Below are positions 15,132 to 20,433 of a DNA stretch of 20,939 bases, piece by piece; within the stretch, counting starts at the first letter, position 1, and each line of letters opens with the position of its first letter. Location of the stretch: positions 1 to 20,939 of IMG/VR virus record IMGVR_UViG_3300044647_002122. One strand, written 5' to 3'. The position numbers and the translations under genes were made by a program. The notes beneath the pieces were generated by a model that was given only the letters and a program-made list of their open reading frames with translations, had not been told where the DNA came from and made no database searches. This DNA comes from a virus.

Positions 15132-15388
15132 TTGCCCTCCTCGCGGCGGTGCTCGCCGCGTTCGATGGCGCTGGCTGCGCTCTCAAAGTTCGTCGCTGCC
15201 AGCGGCGCGTCGAGTTGCGCGGACACCAGCGCGCAGTCACGCAAGTACGCCACCACGGCCGCGCGCTCGGCCGCGCGCTCCTCCGTGCGCGCCAGCTCAA
15301 CGGCGCGGGGCAGAGCTGCGGACAGCACCTCGAGGGCCTCGACGAGTGCGGCGCCGGCCTCGCGGCGCGCGGTCTCGGCGGGGATCAT
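15128..15388 (-). CDS. Coiled-coil protein B of a paralogous pair (86 aa)
   Basis: The 86-residue product starts at ATG 15388, coupled by ATGA to the gene upstream (15385-15702). It is helical and Ala/Glu/Arg-rich: ARREAGAALVEALEVLSAAL, then EERAAERAAVVAYLRDCALV, then ESAASAIERGEHRREEGK. It shares the central ERAAVVA-L and C-terminal AIERGEHRREE blocks with the gene downstream, including 25 identical bases at the C-terminal coding end. It has no membrane segment and no enzyme motif. Tandem duplication followed by divergence is the simplest origin. Function is unknown. Confidence 0.6.
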   Translation of the reverse strand: MIPAETARREAGAALVEALEVLSAALPRAVELARTEERAAERAAVVAYLRDCALVSAQLDAPLAATNFESAASAIERGEHRREEGK

Positions 15389-15702
15389 GCGGGCACGCGG
15401 AGAGCTTTGAGCGCCGCGAGCTCGCGGAGCACCTCGGCGTCGTCGTGGACCTCGAGGAGGCCGAGCTCCTCGCGGACGGCGTCGATCAGGTCGCGGAGGT
15501 GGTCGCGCTCGGCGGCGAGGGCGCGCACGGCGTCGCCCTCCTCGAGCTTGTCGTCAGGGTCGACGCCGGCCTCGTCAAGCGCCGCGAGCACGTCGTGGAG
15601 GCGAGCCTCGAAGCCCTCGGCCTCCTCGCGCCAGAAGGCAAGCGTAGGTGCTCCCAGCGTGGGAGCGGCGAGCGGTGAGGTGGGCTGGGTGCGATGAGGC
15701 AT
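15385..15702 (-). CDS. Unknown helical protein (105 aa)
   Basis: ATG 15702 is chosen because GGAG of the duplicated intergenic cassette lies just upstream at a normal distance. The frame is open much further upstream, but only as an Arg/Gly-rich shadow of the neighbouring repeat gene. The 105 residues have a Pro/Thr-rich N-terminus (MPHRTQPTSPLAAPTL) followed by long helices: AFWREEAEGFEARLHDVLAA, GDAVRALAAERDHLRDLIDA, then VREELGLLEVHDDAEVLREL. It is probably a soluble coiled coil. No known family is recognised. The stop overlaps the next start by ATGA, so it is co-translated with the two paralogues. Confidence 0.6.
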   Translation of the reverse strand: MPHRTQPTSPLAAPTLGAPTLAFWREEAEGFEARLHDVLAALDEAGVDPDDKLEEGDAVRALAAERDHLRDLIDAVREELGLLEVHDDAEVLRELAALKALRVPA

Positions 15703-15758
15703 GGGAACTCCGAAGGGAACGCCGGGGCCGTGACGTGGCCCCGGCGGTGGGGTGGTTA
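15703..15758 (-). repeat. Intergenic hairpin + ribosome-site cassette, copy 1
   Basis: This 56-bp block fills the whole gap between the stop of the Ala-rich gene and the start of the 105-residue gene. Read on the minus strand it holds the TAA stop, a C-rich spacer, a perfect 9-bp stem (arms 15721-15729 and 15737-15745, 7-base loop), and TTCGGAGTTCCC, which is the ribosome site for ATG 15702. A near-identical copy lies at 16546-16601. No U-tract follows the stem, so it may be an attenuator, a processing or stability element, or a factor-dependent terminator. Confidence 0.75.
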
Positions 15759-16544
15759 GGGGGAGCCGGCAGCAATCATTCGCTCCAATAGGTCGAGCGC
15801 GCTGACCTGAAGCGTCTCGACGGTGGGACGTAGCGCGTCCCAGGCGGCGGCCCTGGCGGCGTCCCTGGCGGCGTCCCAGGCGGCGGCCCAGGCGGCGTCC
15901 CAGGCGGCGTCCCCGGAGGCGTCCCCGGCGGCGGCCCTGGCGGCGGCCCTGGCGGCGGCCCTGGCGGCGTCCCAGGCGGCGTCCCCGGAGGCGTCCCCGG
16001 CGGCGGCCCAGGCGGCGGCCCCGGCGGCGGCCCTGGCGGCGTCCCAGGCGGCGTCCCAGGCGGCGTCCCAGGCGGCGGCCCTGGCGGCGGCCCTGGCGGC
16101 GGCCCCGGCGGCGCGGACGACCGGCCCTGCGGCTTCCGCGCTGGCCATGTTGACAATTTCGCCCAATGCGCGAAGAGCGGACGCGTGAGGCTTGGTCGCC
16201 TCGACGAGGTCGAGCCACGCAGGGGTGTAGACGCGGATAAGCCAGTCCAGCGCGAGGTAGGAGCGCCGCTCGGCAACCGCCAACGAATCGCGAGAGCCGA
16301 CAAGGCGAGGGATGAACCGCTTCAGGTAGAGATCGCGGCGGGCGTCGTCGGGCAGGCCATCGTTCCAACTGCGCATAAAAGCCGCGATGACCGGACAAGC
16401 GCACGCGGGTGTGTCGGTGTGCGCTTCTCCAGCGACAAAAGCCACAGCTTCCATCGCGCACATCCCCTCCTCAACGGACCCGTGGCTACCGGAACGGAGG
16501 GGGATGGAGGCGAGAAGAGCGAGACGATCTTGAAGAATGAGCAT
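15756..16544 (-). CDS. Alanine-rich protein with C-terminal tetrad repeats (262 aa)
   Basis: It starts at ATG 16544 behind the cassette ribosome site (CGGAG). A later in-frame ATG near residue 28 (MCAMEAVAFVAGEAHTD) is an alternative start. Residues about 28-150 form a non-repeated domain with HTDTPACACPVIAAFMRSWN, RFIPRLVGSRDSLAVAERRS and LALDWLIRVYTPAWLDL. Residues about 155-240 consist of 22-23 tetrads of the form [A/D]-A-[A/S]-[W/R/G]. The last 25 residues (LRPTVETLQVSALDLLERMI) form a helix. The repeat should make a long Ala helix with W, R and D on one face. Proteins with this non-repeated domain plus Ala tetrads recur in phage and bacterial genomes, but I know of no function. Length variation by slippage is expected. 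Confidence 0.65.
   Translation of the reverse strand: MLILQDRLALLASIPLRSGSHGSVEEGMCAMEAVAFVAGEAHTDTPACACPVIAAFMRSWNDGLPDDARRDLYLKRFIPRLVGSRDSLAVAERRSYLALDWLIRVYTPAWLDLVEATKPHASALRALGEIVNMASAEAAGPVVRAAGAAARAAARAAAWDAAWDAAWDAARAAAGAAAWAAAGDASGDAAWDAARAAARAAARAAAGDASGDAAWDAAWAAAWDAARDAARAAAWDALRPTVETLQVSALDLLERMIAAGSP
15841..16112 (-). repeat. 12-bp coding minisatellite (about 22-23 units)
   Basis: On the minus strand the unit reads G[A/C]C GCC [G/T]CC [T/A/G]GG and is tandemly repeated. It encodes [D/A]-A-[A/S]-[W/R/G]. A larger unit containing AAAGDASGDAAWD occurs twice, so segmental duplication is layered on the 12-bp repeat. The bases that vary are confined to three positions per unit. Confidence 0.85.
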
Positions 16545-16545
16545 C

Positions 16546-16601
16546 GGGAACTCCGAAGGGAAGCCGAGGCCGTGACGCGGCCCCGGCGGTGGGGTGGTTT
16601 A
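16546..16601 (-). repeat. Intergenic hairpin + ribosome-site cassette, copy 2
   Basis: This is the second copy of the 15703-15758 block, again spanning exactly from the TAA of the upstream gene (16599-16601) to the ribosome site of the downstream gene (ATG 16544). Stem arms are 16563-16571 and 16579-16587. The single arm difference from copy 1 gives an A-C mismatch on the plus strand but a G-U pair in minus-strand RNA, so the structure is kept only in the transcribed orientation. Confidence 0.75.
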
Positions 16602-16778
16602 GGACGGGAGTTCGGCGCGTTCGGCGCGTTCGTCGCTCGGCTCAACCGGAGCGGGCGCCGGCTCAACCTTGGGCGCGTACATCCGCGCCTCGGCGAGCCA
16701 ATCGGCCCGCCAGTTGCGCTCCTGGGTCTCGTGGCACGACGCGTAGGCGCCGTGGTCGTAGCCGCAAGAGGGGCACAT
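16599..16778 (-). CDS. Small Cys-rich, probably zinc-binding protein (59 aa)
   Basis: ATG 16778 overlaps the stop of the ERF gene (TGATG), and the frame runs 59 codons to TAA 16599-16601. The N-terminus MCPSCGYDHGAYASCHETQE has C2, C5, C15 and H16, which could form a small zinc site. It is followed by an amphipathic helix (RNWRADWLAEARMYAPKV) and a Pro/Glu-rich acidic tail. Direct coupling to the annealing protein suggests a shared job in DNA recombination or replication, for example as an accessory that binds ERF or single-stranded DNA. This is inference; no family was recognised. Confidence 0.6.
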   Translation of the reverse strand: MCPSCGYDHGAYASCHETQERNWRADWLAEARMYAPKVEPAPAPVEPSDERAERAELPS

Positions 16779-17509
16779 CAGAACGGGATCTCGCCGTTGT
16801 CGTCATCGCCGGGCGGCGGGGGCGGCGGGCTTGCGGCCTGGACGCGCGGCTTCGCGCCTCCCGAGCGCGGCGGCCAGATGACGCCCTCGCAGCTCGCCTT
16901 GTCCTTGCATTTGAAATCGGGCGCTTTGGCGTTCATCACGCCCGAGGCCTTCTTCGGGCGGTTGTCCCACATGGCGCCGCCGCAGATGGGGCACGGAGGA
17001 TCGTTGCGGTCGCTGCTCGTCGGCGAGGCCTCGACGGGCGCTACGACGCGCAGCTCGGCGGGCGCCGGACGCTCGGCCGGACGCTCCGTCGGGCGCTCCT
17101 CGCGACGCACCGGCTGTGAGGCGGCGGCGCCGTCGTCATCCTCGGCGGACAGGCCGAGCACGGCGGCGTAGGCGTACCGGCGCAGGTACGAGATGACGGA
17201 GCCGGCGGCCTGGGCCGTCTCGGCGGACAGTCGCACGCCGCTCTCGTCGCCGATGAACTCGCCAGACGCGTGCATGAGCATCGTCGTTACGGTCGTGGTG
17301 CCGTCGTCCCGGCGACCAGGGAGCTGGACCACGGCGAGGCCGTGCTTCCCGAGCGCGGCGCGCGACGCGTCGTGGAGGCTGGCGAGGTCCGCGTACGTGC
17401 TGCGGAAGTGCGGGTTTGTGGCGTTCTTCTTCGCCGGGCCCATCTCGGCCTGTGCCGAGGCGAGAGCTTCGGCCAGCTTGCCGATGGTGGCGGACATGAC
17501 GAGGGGCAT
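16778..17509 (-). CDS. erf: ERF-family single-strand DNA annealing protein with zinc finger and SSB-like tail
   Basis: The start is ATG 17509, chosen because GGAG lies 8 bases upstream. An in-frame start at 17605 would run through the gene before it. The product is 243 residues. Residues 6-127 match the ERF family (P22 Erf-like recombinases that anneal complementary strands): NPHFRSTYADLASL, LGKHGLAVVQLP, TTMLMHASGEFIGD and SVISYLRRYAYAAVLGL, then SAEDDDG. Residues 135-152 are an Arg/Glu/Pro linker (RREERPTERPAERPAP). A C2-C2 zinc finger uses C173, C176, C201 and C207. The chain ends in a proline run and GDDDNGEIPF, close to the acidic tip of bacterial SSB. ERF acts in phage recombination-dependent replication and end repair. 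It is the main functional gene of the leftward block. Confidence 0.9.
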   Translation of the reverse strand: MPLVMSATIGKLAEALASAQAEMGPAKKNATNPHFRSTYADLASLHDASRAALGKHGLAVVQLPGRRDDGTTTVTTMLMHASGEFIGDESGVRLSAETAQAAGSVISYLRRYAYAAVLGLSAEDDDGAAASQPVRREERPTERPAERPAPAELRVVAPVEASPTSSDRNDPPCPICGGAMWDNRPKKASGVMNAKAPDFKCKDKASCEGVIWPPRSGGAKPRVQAASPPPPPPGDDDNGEIPF

Positions 17510-17511
17510 GG

Positions 17512-17631
17512 TTAGTTCTCCAACGTGTAGTGAGCGATAAGCGGCGACACCGCCGCGATGAGGTAGGCAAGAGGCGGGGGACCGCCTGCTGGGGACATAG
17601 CCCACACGGCGAGGGCGTAGAGTTCAGACAT
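17512..17631 (-). CDS. Very small hydrophobic protein (39 aa)
   Basis: ATG 17631 has a strong ribosome site (AAGGAG, 7 bases upstream). The 39 residues, beginning MSELYALAVWAMSPAG and ending AYLIAAVSPLIAHYTLEN, contain two short hydrophobic stretches separated by GGPPP. They could form a small membrane hairpin or a membrane-associated peptide. It lies between the first gene of the leftward operon, which it overlaps by 8 bases, and ERF, 2 bases downstream. No function can be assigned. The good ribosome site supports real translation. Confidence 0.5.
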   Translation of the reverse strand: MSELYALAVWAMSPAGGPPPLAYLIAAVSPLIAHYTLEN

Positions 17632-17854
17632 CGGGGGACTCCTTCGGGACGTGGTAGGCCGGGGGAAGGGGGCGCGTTTGGAGCATGACGGCGGCGGGCA
17701 CCTCAAGGTCGACGACGTGGATGTCGTCGTGTCCGCACAGTGACGCCGTGAGGGCGCGGGCGTTGGCGCACGACTCCTCGTTGTCTGGATCGGCGAAGAA
17801 CGCCCAGGGAACGCCGCTGTAGTCGGAACCGGCCATGTAGACTCGAACCTTCAT
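17624..17854 (-). CDS. Small unknown protein (76 aa), first gene of the leftward operon
   Basis: ATG 17854 is chosen because GAGG ends 5 bases upstream; GTG 17860 is an alternative adding two residues. The 76-residue product starts MKVRVYMAGSDYSGVPWAFF and continues with a DPDNEESCANARALTASL helix and a short IHVVDLEVPAAVML strand. The beta-alpha-beta pattern could be a small Rossmann-like or nucleotide-binding fold, but no catalytic motif is seen. As the first gene behind the putative leftward promoter it would be among the earliest products. Function is unknown. Confidence 0.6.
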   Translation of the reverse strand: MKVRVYMAGSDYSGVPWAFFADPDNEESCANARALTASLCGHDDIHVVDLEVPAAVMLQTRPLPPAYHVPKESPDV

Positions 17855-17871
17855 GCTCACCTCGCCCTTCC

Positions 17872-17957
17872 TTATTACTATGCCCCGGCGGAATAGTGCA
17901 AGGGTAGCGACGAAGATTTATTCCCCCTTGCCATAGCTGGGCGCGGCGTGGTAGCAG
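17872..17957. promoter_or_regulatory. Divergent promoter/operator between leftward and rightward early genes
   Basis: This A+T-richer gap contains an inverted repeat GCAAGGG (17898-17904) / CCCTTGC (17925-17931). Each arm carries a -35-like box. Leftward: TTGCAC (17896-17901, minus strand) with TAATAA (17872-17877) 18 bases away. Rightward: TTGCCA (17928-17933) with TAGCAG (17952-17957) 18 bases away. A rightward start near 17964 would make the regulator message nearly leaderless. The symmetric arms could be operator half-sites for the regulator at 17964. The -10 matches are weak, so the assignment is provisional. Confidence 0.4.
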
Positions 17958-17963
17958 TAGGCC

Positions 17964-18230
17964 ATGCTGAACCACCGAACGTTCGGCGCCCTCTGTCGGG
18001 AGTGGCGCGGAGAGACTACCCAGACGGAGGCCGCCGGGCTGCTCGGCATCCTCCAGAGCACCCTAAGCAAGCTCGAGGCCGACCAGCGGCGGCCGACTAC
18101 GCGCGTCATCGCGCGGATGGCCGAGGTGTACGGCCTCGATGATCTCGACGTAGCCTACGCCGTGCGCCTCGCGTGCGCTGAGATGGCTGTCGCGGGCGAC
18201 GAGGAGAGCGACGATGCCGACCGTGCTTGA
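17964..18230 (+). CDS. Cro/CI-like helix-turn-helix regulator (88 aa)
   Basis: ATG 17964 follows a weak AGTAGG site. The product is 88 residues. The core TQTEAAGLLGILQSTLSKLE, then ADQRRPTTRVIARMAEVYGL, is a classic XRE/Cro-CI helix-turn-helix: recognition helix around IQSTLSKLE-type residues and helix-capping R-P-T. The C-terminus is acidic (GDEESDDADRA) with no extra domain, so it is a small DNA-binding protein, dimerising without a protease or cleavage domain. Its position beside the divergent promoter and inverted repeat makes it the likely repressor or Cro-like regulator of both early units. It overlaps the next gene by 17 bases. Confidence 0.8.
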   Translation: MLNHRTFGALCREWRGETTQTEAAGLLGILQSTLSKLEADQRRPTTRVIARMAEVYGLDDLDVAYAVRLACAEMAVAGDEESDDADRA

Positions 18231-18465
18231 CGCCAACGGGCGCACCTTGACGGATCGAGTGTGGCTCGCACTCGATGCGGAGCCGTGGAGCACCGCGAAA
18301 GACCTCGCCGACGAGCTCGGCGCGCGGCCGTCGTCGATCTCGAACATCCTCCAGAACATGGTGATGTGCGGCCGTGCCGAGCGCGTGCGTTCGCGCCGCA
18401 ACTCCAGCGTTGCGCGCGTGTGGAGCTATCGAATCGTGGCCACCGTCCCGGAACATCTCCTATGA
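18214..18465 (+). CDS. Winged-helix DNA-binding protein (83 aa)
   Basis: ATG 18214 has a GGAGAG ribosome site and lies inside the end of the regulator gene. The 83 residues include PWSTAKDLADELGARPSSIS then NILQNMVMCGRAERVRS. This is a winged-helix arrangement in which a helix-turn-helix (A-DLADELG--PSSISNIL-NM) is followed by a basic wing (RSRRNSSVARVWSYRI). It is probably a transcriptional regulator, or a replication or recombination accessory that binds DNA. The gene is coupled by ATGA to the resolvase gene downstream, so the two are co-translated. Confidence 0.7.
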   Translation: MPTVLDANGRTLTDRVWLALDAEPWSTAKDLADELGARPSSISNILQNMVMCGRAERVRSRRNSSVARVWSYRIVATVPEHLL

Positions 18466-18944
18466 ACATCCTCGGCATCGACCCAGGTAAGGACGGCGCG
18501 GCCGTGCTCATCCGCGACGGGGCGCACGTGCACGCCGTGCTCGCCTCCGAGCTGCTGTGCGGCCAGTCGTGGGAGGCGGCACACGCCGAGGTGACGCGCT
18601 GGCTTCGCCTCGTGCACGCGACGTGGCCGCTGGACCTCGTCGTGCTTGAGCGCGTCGGCGGACGGCCCGGCGAGGGCGCCACGTCGGCGCGCACGATGGG
18701 TGTCGGCTGGGGCCTATGGCTCGGCGGCGCGTCAATGCTCGGCGTGCCCGTCATCGTCCCGACGCCGCAGCGGTGGCAGCGCGAGATCCTCGCCGACTTG
18801 CCCGGCGACACGAAGGCCCGCTCGGTGGCGTGGTGCCGAGCGCACCTTCCCGAGCTGGACCTGACGCCGGGGCGGCGACGCGTGCCCCACGACGGCCTCG
18901 CCGACGCAGCCTGCCTCGCGGTGTACGGGAGGCGGCATGGTTGA
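18462..18944 (+). CDS. RuvC-type Holliday junction resolvase
   Basis: The start is ATG 18462 (ATGA overlap), giving 160 residues. The RNase H-fold signature is complete: N-terminal GIDPGKDGAAV with catalytic D7, VVLERVGG with E63, and a C-terminal HDGLADAACLA box with D144 and D148. Spacing matches RuvC-family nucleases, which cut four-way junctions symmetrically. Phage copies debranch DNA before packaging and resolve recombination intermediates. In this genome it complements the ERF annealing protein encoded in the opposite direction. The length is close to bacterial RuvC (about 170). The end overlaps the next gene by 8 bases. Confidence 0.85.
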   Translation: MNILGIDPGKDGAAVLIRDGAHVHAVLASELLCGQSWEAAHAEVTRWLRLVHATWPLDLVVLERVGGRPGEGATSARTMGVGWGLWLGGASMLGVPVIVPTPQRWQREILADLPGDTKARSVAWCRAHLPELDLTPGRRRVPHDGLADAACLAVYGRRHG

Positions 18945-19101
18945 GCGCCTGCGTCGAATCCTGACGCTCTTTGGCCCGTGCTCGGCGTGGTCGTTGCGCC
19001 GTGAACTCGGCGTGCTGCCGGGTGAGCTGCTCGTGATGCTCCGCGAGGTGGGCGCGGTGCGCTGCGACCACGGCGGGCGCGTGCTGTGGCGGCTCCCGTG
19101 A
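18937..19101 (+). CDS. Small winged-helix-like protein (54 aa)
   Basis: ATG 18937 follows GGAGG and overlaps the resolvase end. The 54 residues, starting VERLRRILTLFGPCSAWSLR, continue with ELGVLPGELLVMLREVGAVR and end CDHGGRVLWRLP. Helix-turn-helix plus a short wing (REVGAVRCDHGGRVLWR) is the pattern of small winged-helix domains seen in phage early regions. It is probably a DNA-binding accessory. No specific family can be named. GTGA at its end couples it to the next ORF. Confidence 0.5.
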   Translation: MVERLRRILTLFGPCSAWSLRRELGVLPGELLVMLREVGAVRCDHGGRVLWRLP

Positions 19102-19268
19102 CCCAGCTTCGACTACCTCTGCCGCCCGCTCGTGTCGCCGGTGGCGTGTGGGCCGAGCTCGGGCGCTGGATGTGCGGCGAGGGGCCGGAGCCCATCGAGC
19201 TCGCGGCGGCGGCCGTGGCGCGTGAGCACCGGCGGCGCGTCAACGCGGCGTCCGGGAGGGCGAAGTGA
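19098..19268 (+). CDS. Small unknown protein (56 aa)
   Basis: GTG 19098 overlaps the preceding stop (GTGA); GTG 19086 in the same frame is an alternative. The product starts TQLRLPLPPARVAGGVWAEL, then GRWMCGEGPEPIELAAAAVA, and ends in a basic helix (REHRRRVNAASGRAK). It has no recognised fold. It ends with TGATG, coupling it to the 19-codon ORF at 19268. Role unknown. Confidence 0.4.
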   Translation: MTQLRLPLPPARVAGGVWAELGRWMCGEGPEPIELAAAAVAREHRRRVNAASGRAK

Positions 19269-19327
19269 TGCTGTTTACCGACCTGCCCGAACGCGTCGCC
19301 ATGTCGCGTGTGTGGTGCATGCTATGA
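19268..19327 (+). pseudogene. 19-codon ORF, possible N-terminal stub of a replaced methyltransferase
   Basis: ATG 19268 overlaps the previous stop (TGATG), and the frame ends at TGA 19325-19327, itself overlapping the methyltransferase ATG 19324. The peptide is MLFTDLPERVAMSRVWCML. The element SRVWCM resembles the start of another phage methyltransferase group (SRVWAMPN---TF-I-PI), of which the rest is missing here. It is therefore read as the remnant of a gene whose body was swapped for the present methyltransferase. It may still act as a short leader that delivers ribosomes to ATG 19324, which lacks its own ribosome site. This comparison is from memory, not from a search. Confidence 0.4.
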
Positions 19328-20265
19328 CGCCAAACCTTTGGCTCCTCGGCCACGTTCTCTACAGGCTTCGCGATCTTCCTGACCGCAGTATTCACGCCTG
19401 CGTTACGTCGCCGCCTTACTTCGGGCTGCGCGACTACGGTACTGATGGTCAAGAGTGGCCCGAGGTAACCTTTGCGCCCATGCCGGGCCTGCCGCCGATG
19501 ACGGTCCCTGCCATGCGGGGCTCACTCGGTGGCGAGTCAGACCCGTGGGCGTTCATCGGGCATCTTGTGCTGACGTTTCGCGAGCTGCGGCGGGCACTTC
19601 GTGACGACGGGACGCTTTGGCTGAACCTGGGGGACAGTTACCACAACCTGCGCACCCACAACAACGGAGGCGCGCCAACAAACACAGTCCACCGTGGCGG
19701 CGCTCGTGACGGAACCGAATCGTTCGCGCGCACGAATCGAAACCACAAGATCGCCGGTGTAAAGGACAAAGATCTTCTCGGCATACCGTGGCGCGTCGCG
19801 TTCGCACTTCAAGCAGACGGGTGGTTTCTCCGCATGGACAACGTGTGGAGCAAGCCCAACCCCATGCCGGAATCCGTGAAAGACCGGCCGACAAGGGCGC
19901 ACGAATACGTGTTCCTGCTGTCCAAGTCGGCACGGTACTTCTACAACCCGTCCGCCGTAGCGGAGACGACCAACGATGGGGCGCGCAACCGGCGCTCAGT
20001 CTGGAGAGTTAGTACGCACTCATACACGGGCGCGCACTTTGCGACGATGCCTCCGGCGCTTGCGGAGCTGGCGATCTTAGCAAGTACGCCAAGCGGTGAA
20101 TCGGCTGTAGTGCTTGACCCGTTCGGGGGCGCGGGCACAACGGCGATGGTTGCGCGGAGACTCGGCCGCTCGTTCGTTCACGTCGAGTTGAACGCGACCT
20201 ACATGGACCTTGCGAGGCGTCGATTTGAGAGCGACGCGCCACTGTTCAACCGCGTGAGCCTATGA
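19324..20265 (+). CDS. DNA methyltransferase (N4-cytosine/N6-adenine type)
   Basis: ATG 19324 is used, with start/stop overlap to the 19-codon ORF. The frame is open further upstream but only through other genes. The product is 313 residues. Catalytic motif IV is TSPPYFGLRDYG (TSPPY at residues 28-32). The AdoMet-binding motif I, DPFGGAGTT, is at 265-273 near the C-terminus. This order (IV before I) is typical of beta-class site-specific methyltransferases. Between them lie SDPWAFIGHLVLTFRELRRA, DGTLWLNLGDSYHN, VWSKPNPMPESVKDRPTRAH and EYVFLLSKSARYFYN, all typical of the family. Residues 105-145 and 210-245 probably hold target recognition. No restriction partner is next to it, so it most likely protects phage DNA or marks it. 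Its base composition is visibly less G+C rich than its neighbours, which suggests recent transfer. Confidence 0.9.
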   Translation: MTPNLWLLGHVLYRLRDLPDRSIHACVTSPPYFGLRDYGTDGQEWPEVTFAPMPGLPPMTVPAMRGSLGGESDPWAFIGHLVLTFRELRRALRDDGTLWLNLGDSYHNLRTHNNGGAPTNTVHRGGARDGTESFARTNRNHKIAGVKDKDLLGIPWRVAFALQADGWFLRMDNVWSKPNPMPESVKDRPTRAHEYVFLLSKSARYFYNPSAVAETTNDGARNRRSVWRVSTHSYTGAHFATMPPALAELAILASTPSGESAVVLDPFGGAGTTAMVARRLGRSFVHVELNATYMDLARRRFESDAPLFNRVSL

Positions 20266-20433
20266 CACCCGTTCGCGATCGCACGCGTCGTCTACCGCGC
20301 GCCGAATGGCCGCAGAAAGGTCAACCCCCCACACGGCGGCGAGGCGCCCCCATCGGGCACGGCGCGTCGCAGAGAGGCGCACCGGCTGGTTGCGGGTGGG
20401 GCCGTCCTGCTCTTGAGGGCGGCCGGCTTTCAT
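20260..20433 (-). CDS. Probable ribbon-helix-helix DNA-binding protein (57 aa)
   Basis: ATG 20433 is coupled to the gene upstream (ATGA). The 57 residues begin KAGRPQEQDGPTRNQPVRLS, followed by ATRRARWGRLAAVWGVDLSA and AIRRAVDDAC. A short strand NQPVRLSA, then two helices with G-D-S-AIRRAV, is the ribbon-helix-helix pattern of Arc/MetJ-like repressors. The basic N-terminal arm supports DNA binding. The stop (TAG, 20260-20262) lies within the last codons of the convergent methyltransferase, so the two genes overlap tail to tail by 6 bases. It may regulate the methyltransferase region. Confidence 0.6.
   Translation of the reverse strand: MKAGRPQEQDGPTRNQPVRLSATRRARWGRLAAVWGVDLSAAIRRAVDDACDRERVS

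Noticed and set aside
15841-16112. CRISPR-like array
   Set aside because: The 12-bp unit is contiguous without unique spacers and codes in frame; it is a minisatellite.
15385-16461. Minus-strand frame with GRRxGRR repeats as a 358-residue protein
   Set aside because: Its upstream part is a shadow of the Ala-rich repeat gene. Only the last 105 codons, from ATG 15702 with a ribosome site, look real.
17510-17605. Longer start for ERF (32 extra residues)
   Set aside because: It overlaps the small hydrophobic gene, is not ERF-like, and GGAG is correctly placed for ATG 17509.
19132-19323. N-terminal extension of the methyltransferase frame
   Set aside because: This part overlaps two other small genes, is Ser/Arg-rich without family similarity, and the conserved region begins at MTPNLWLLGH.
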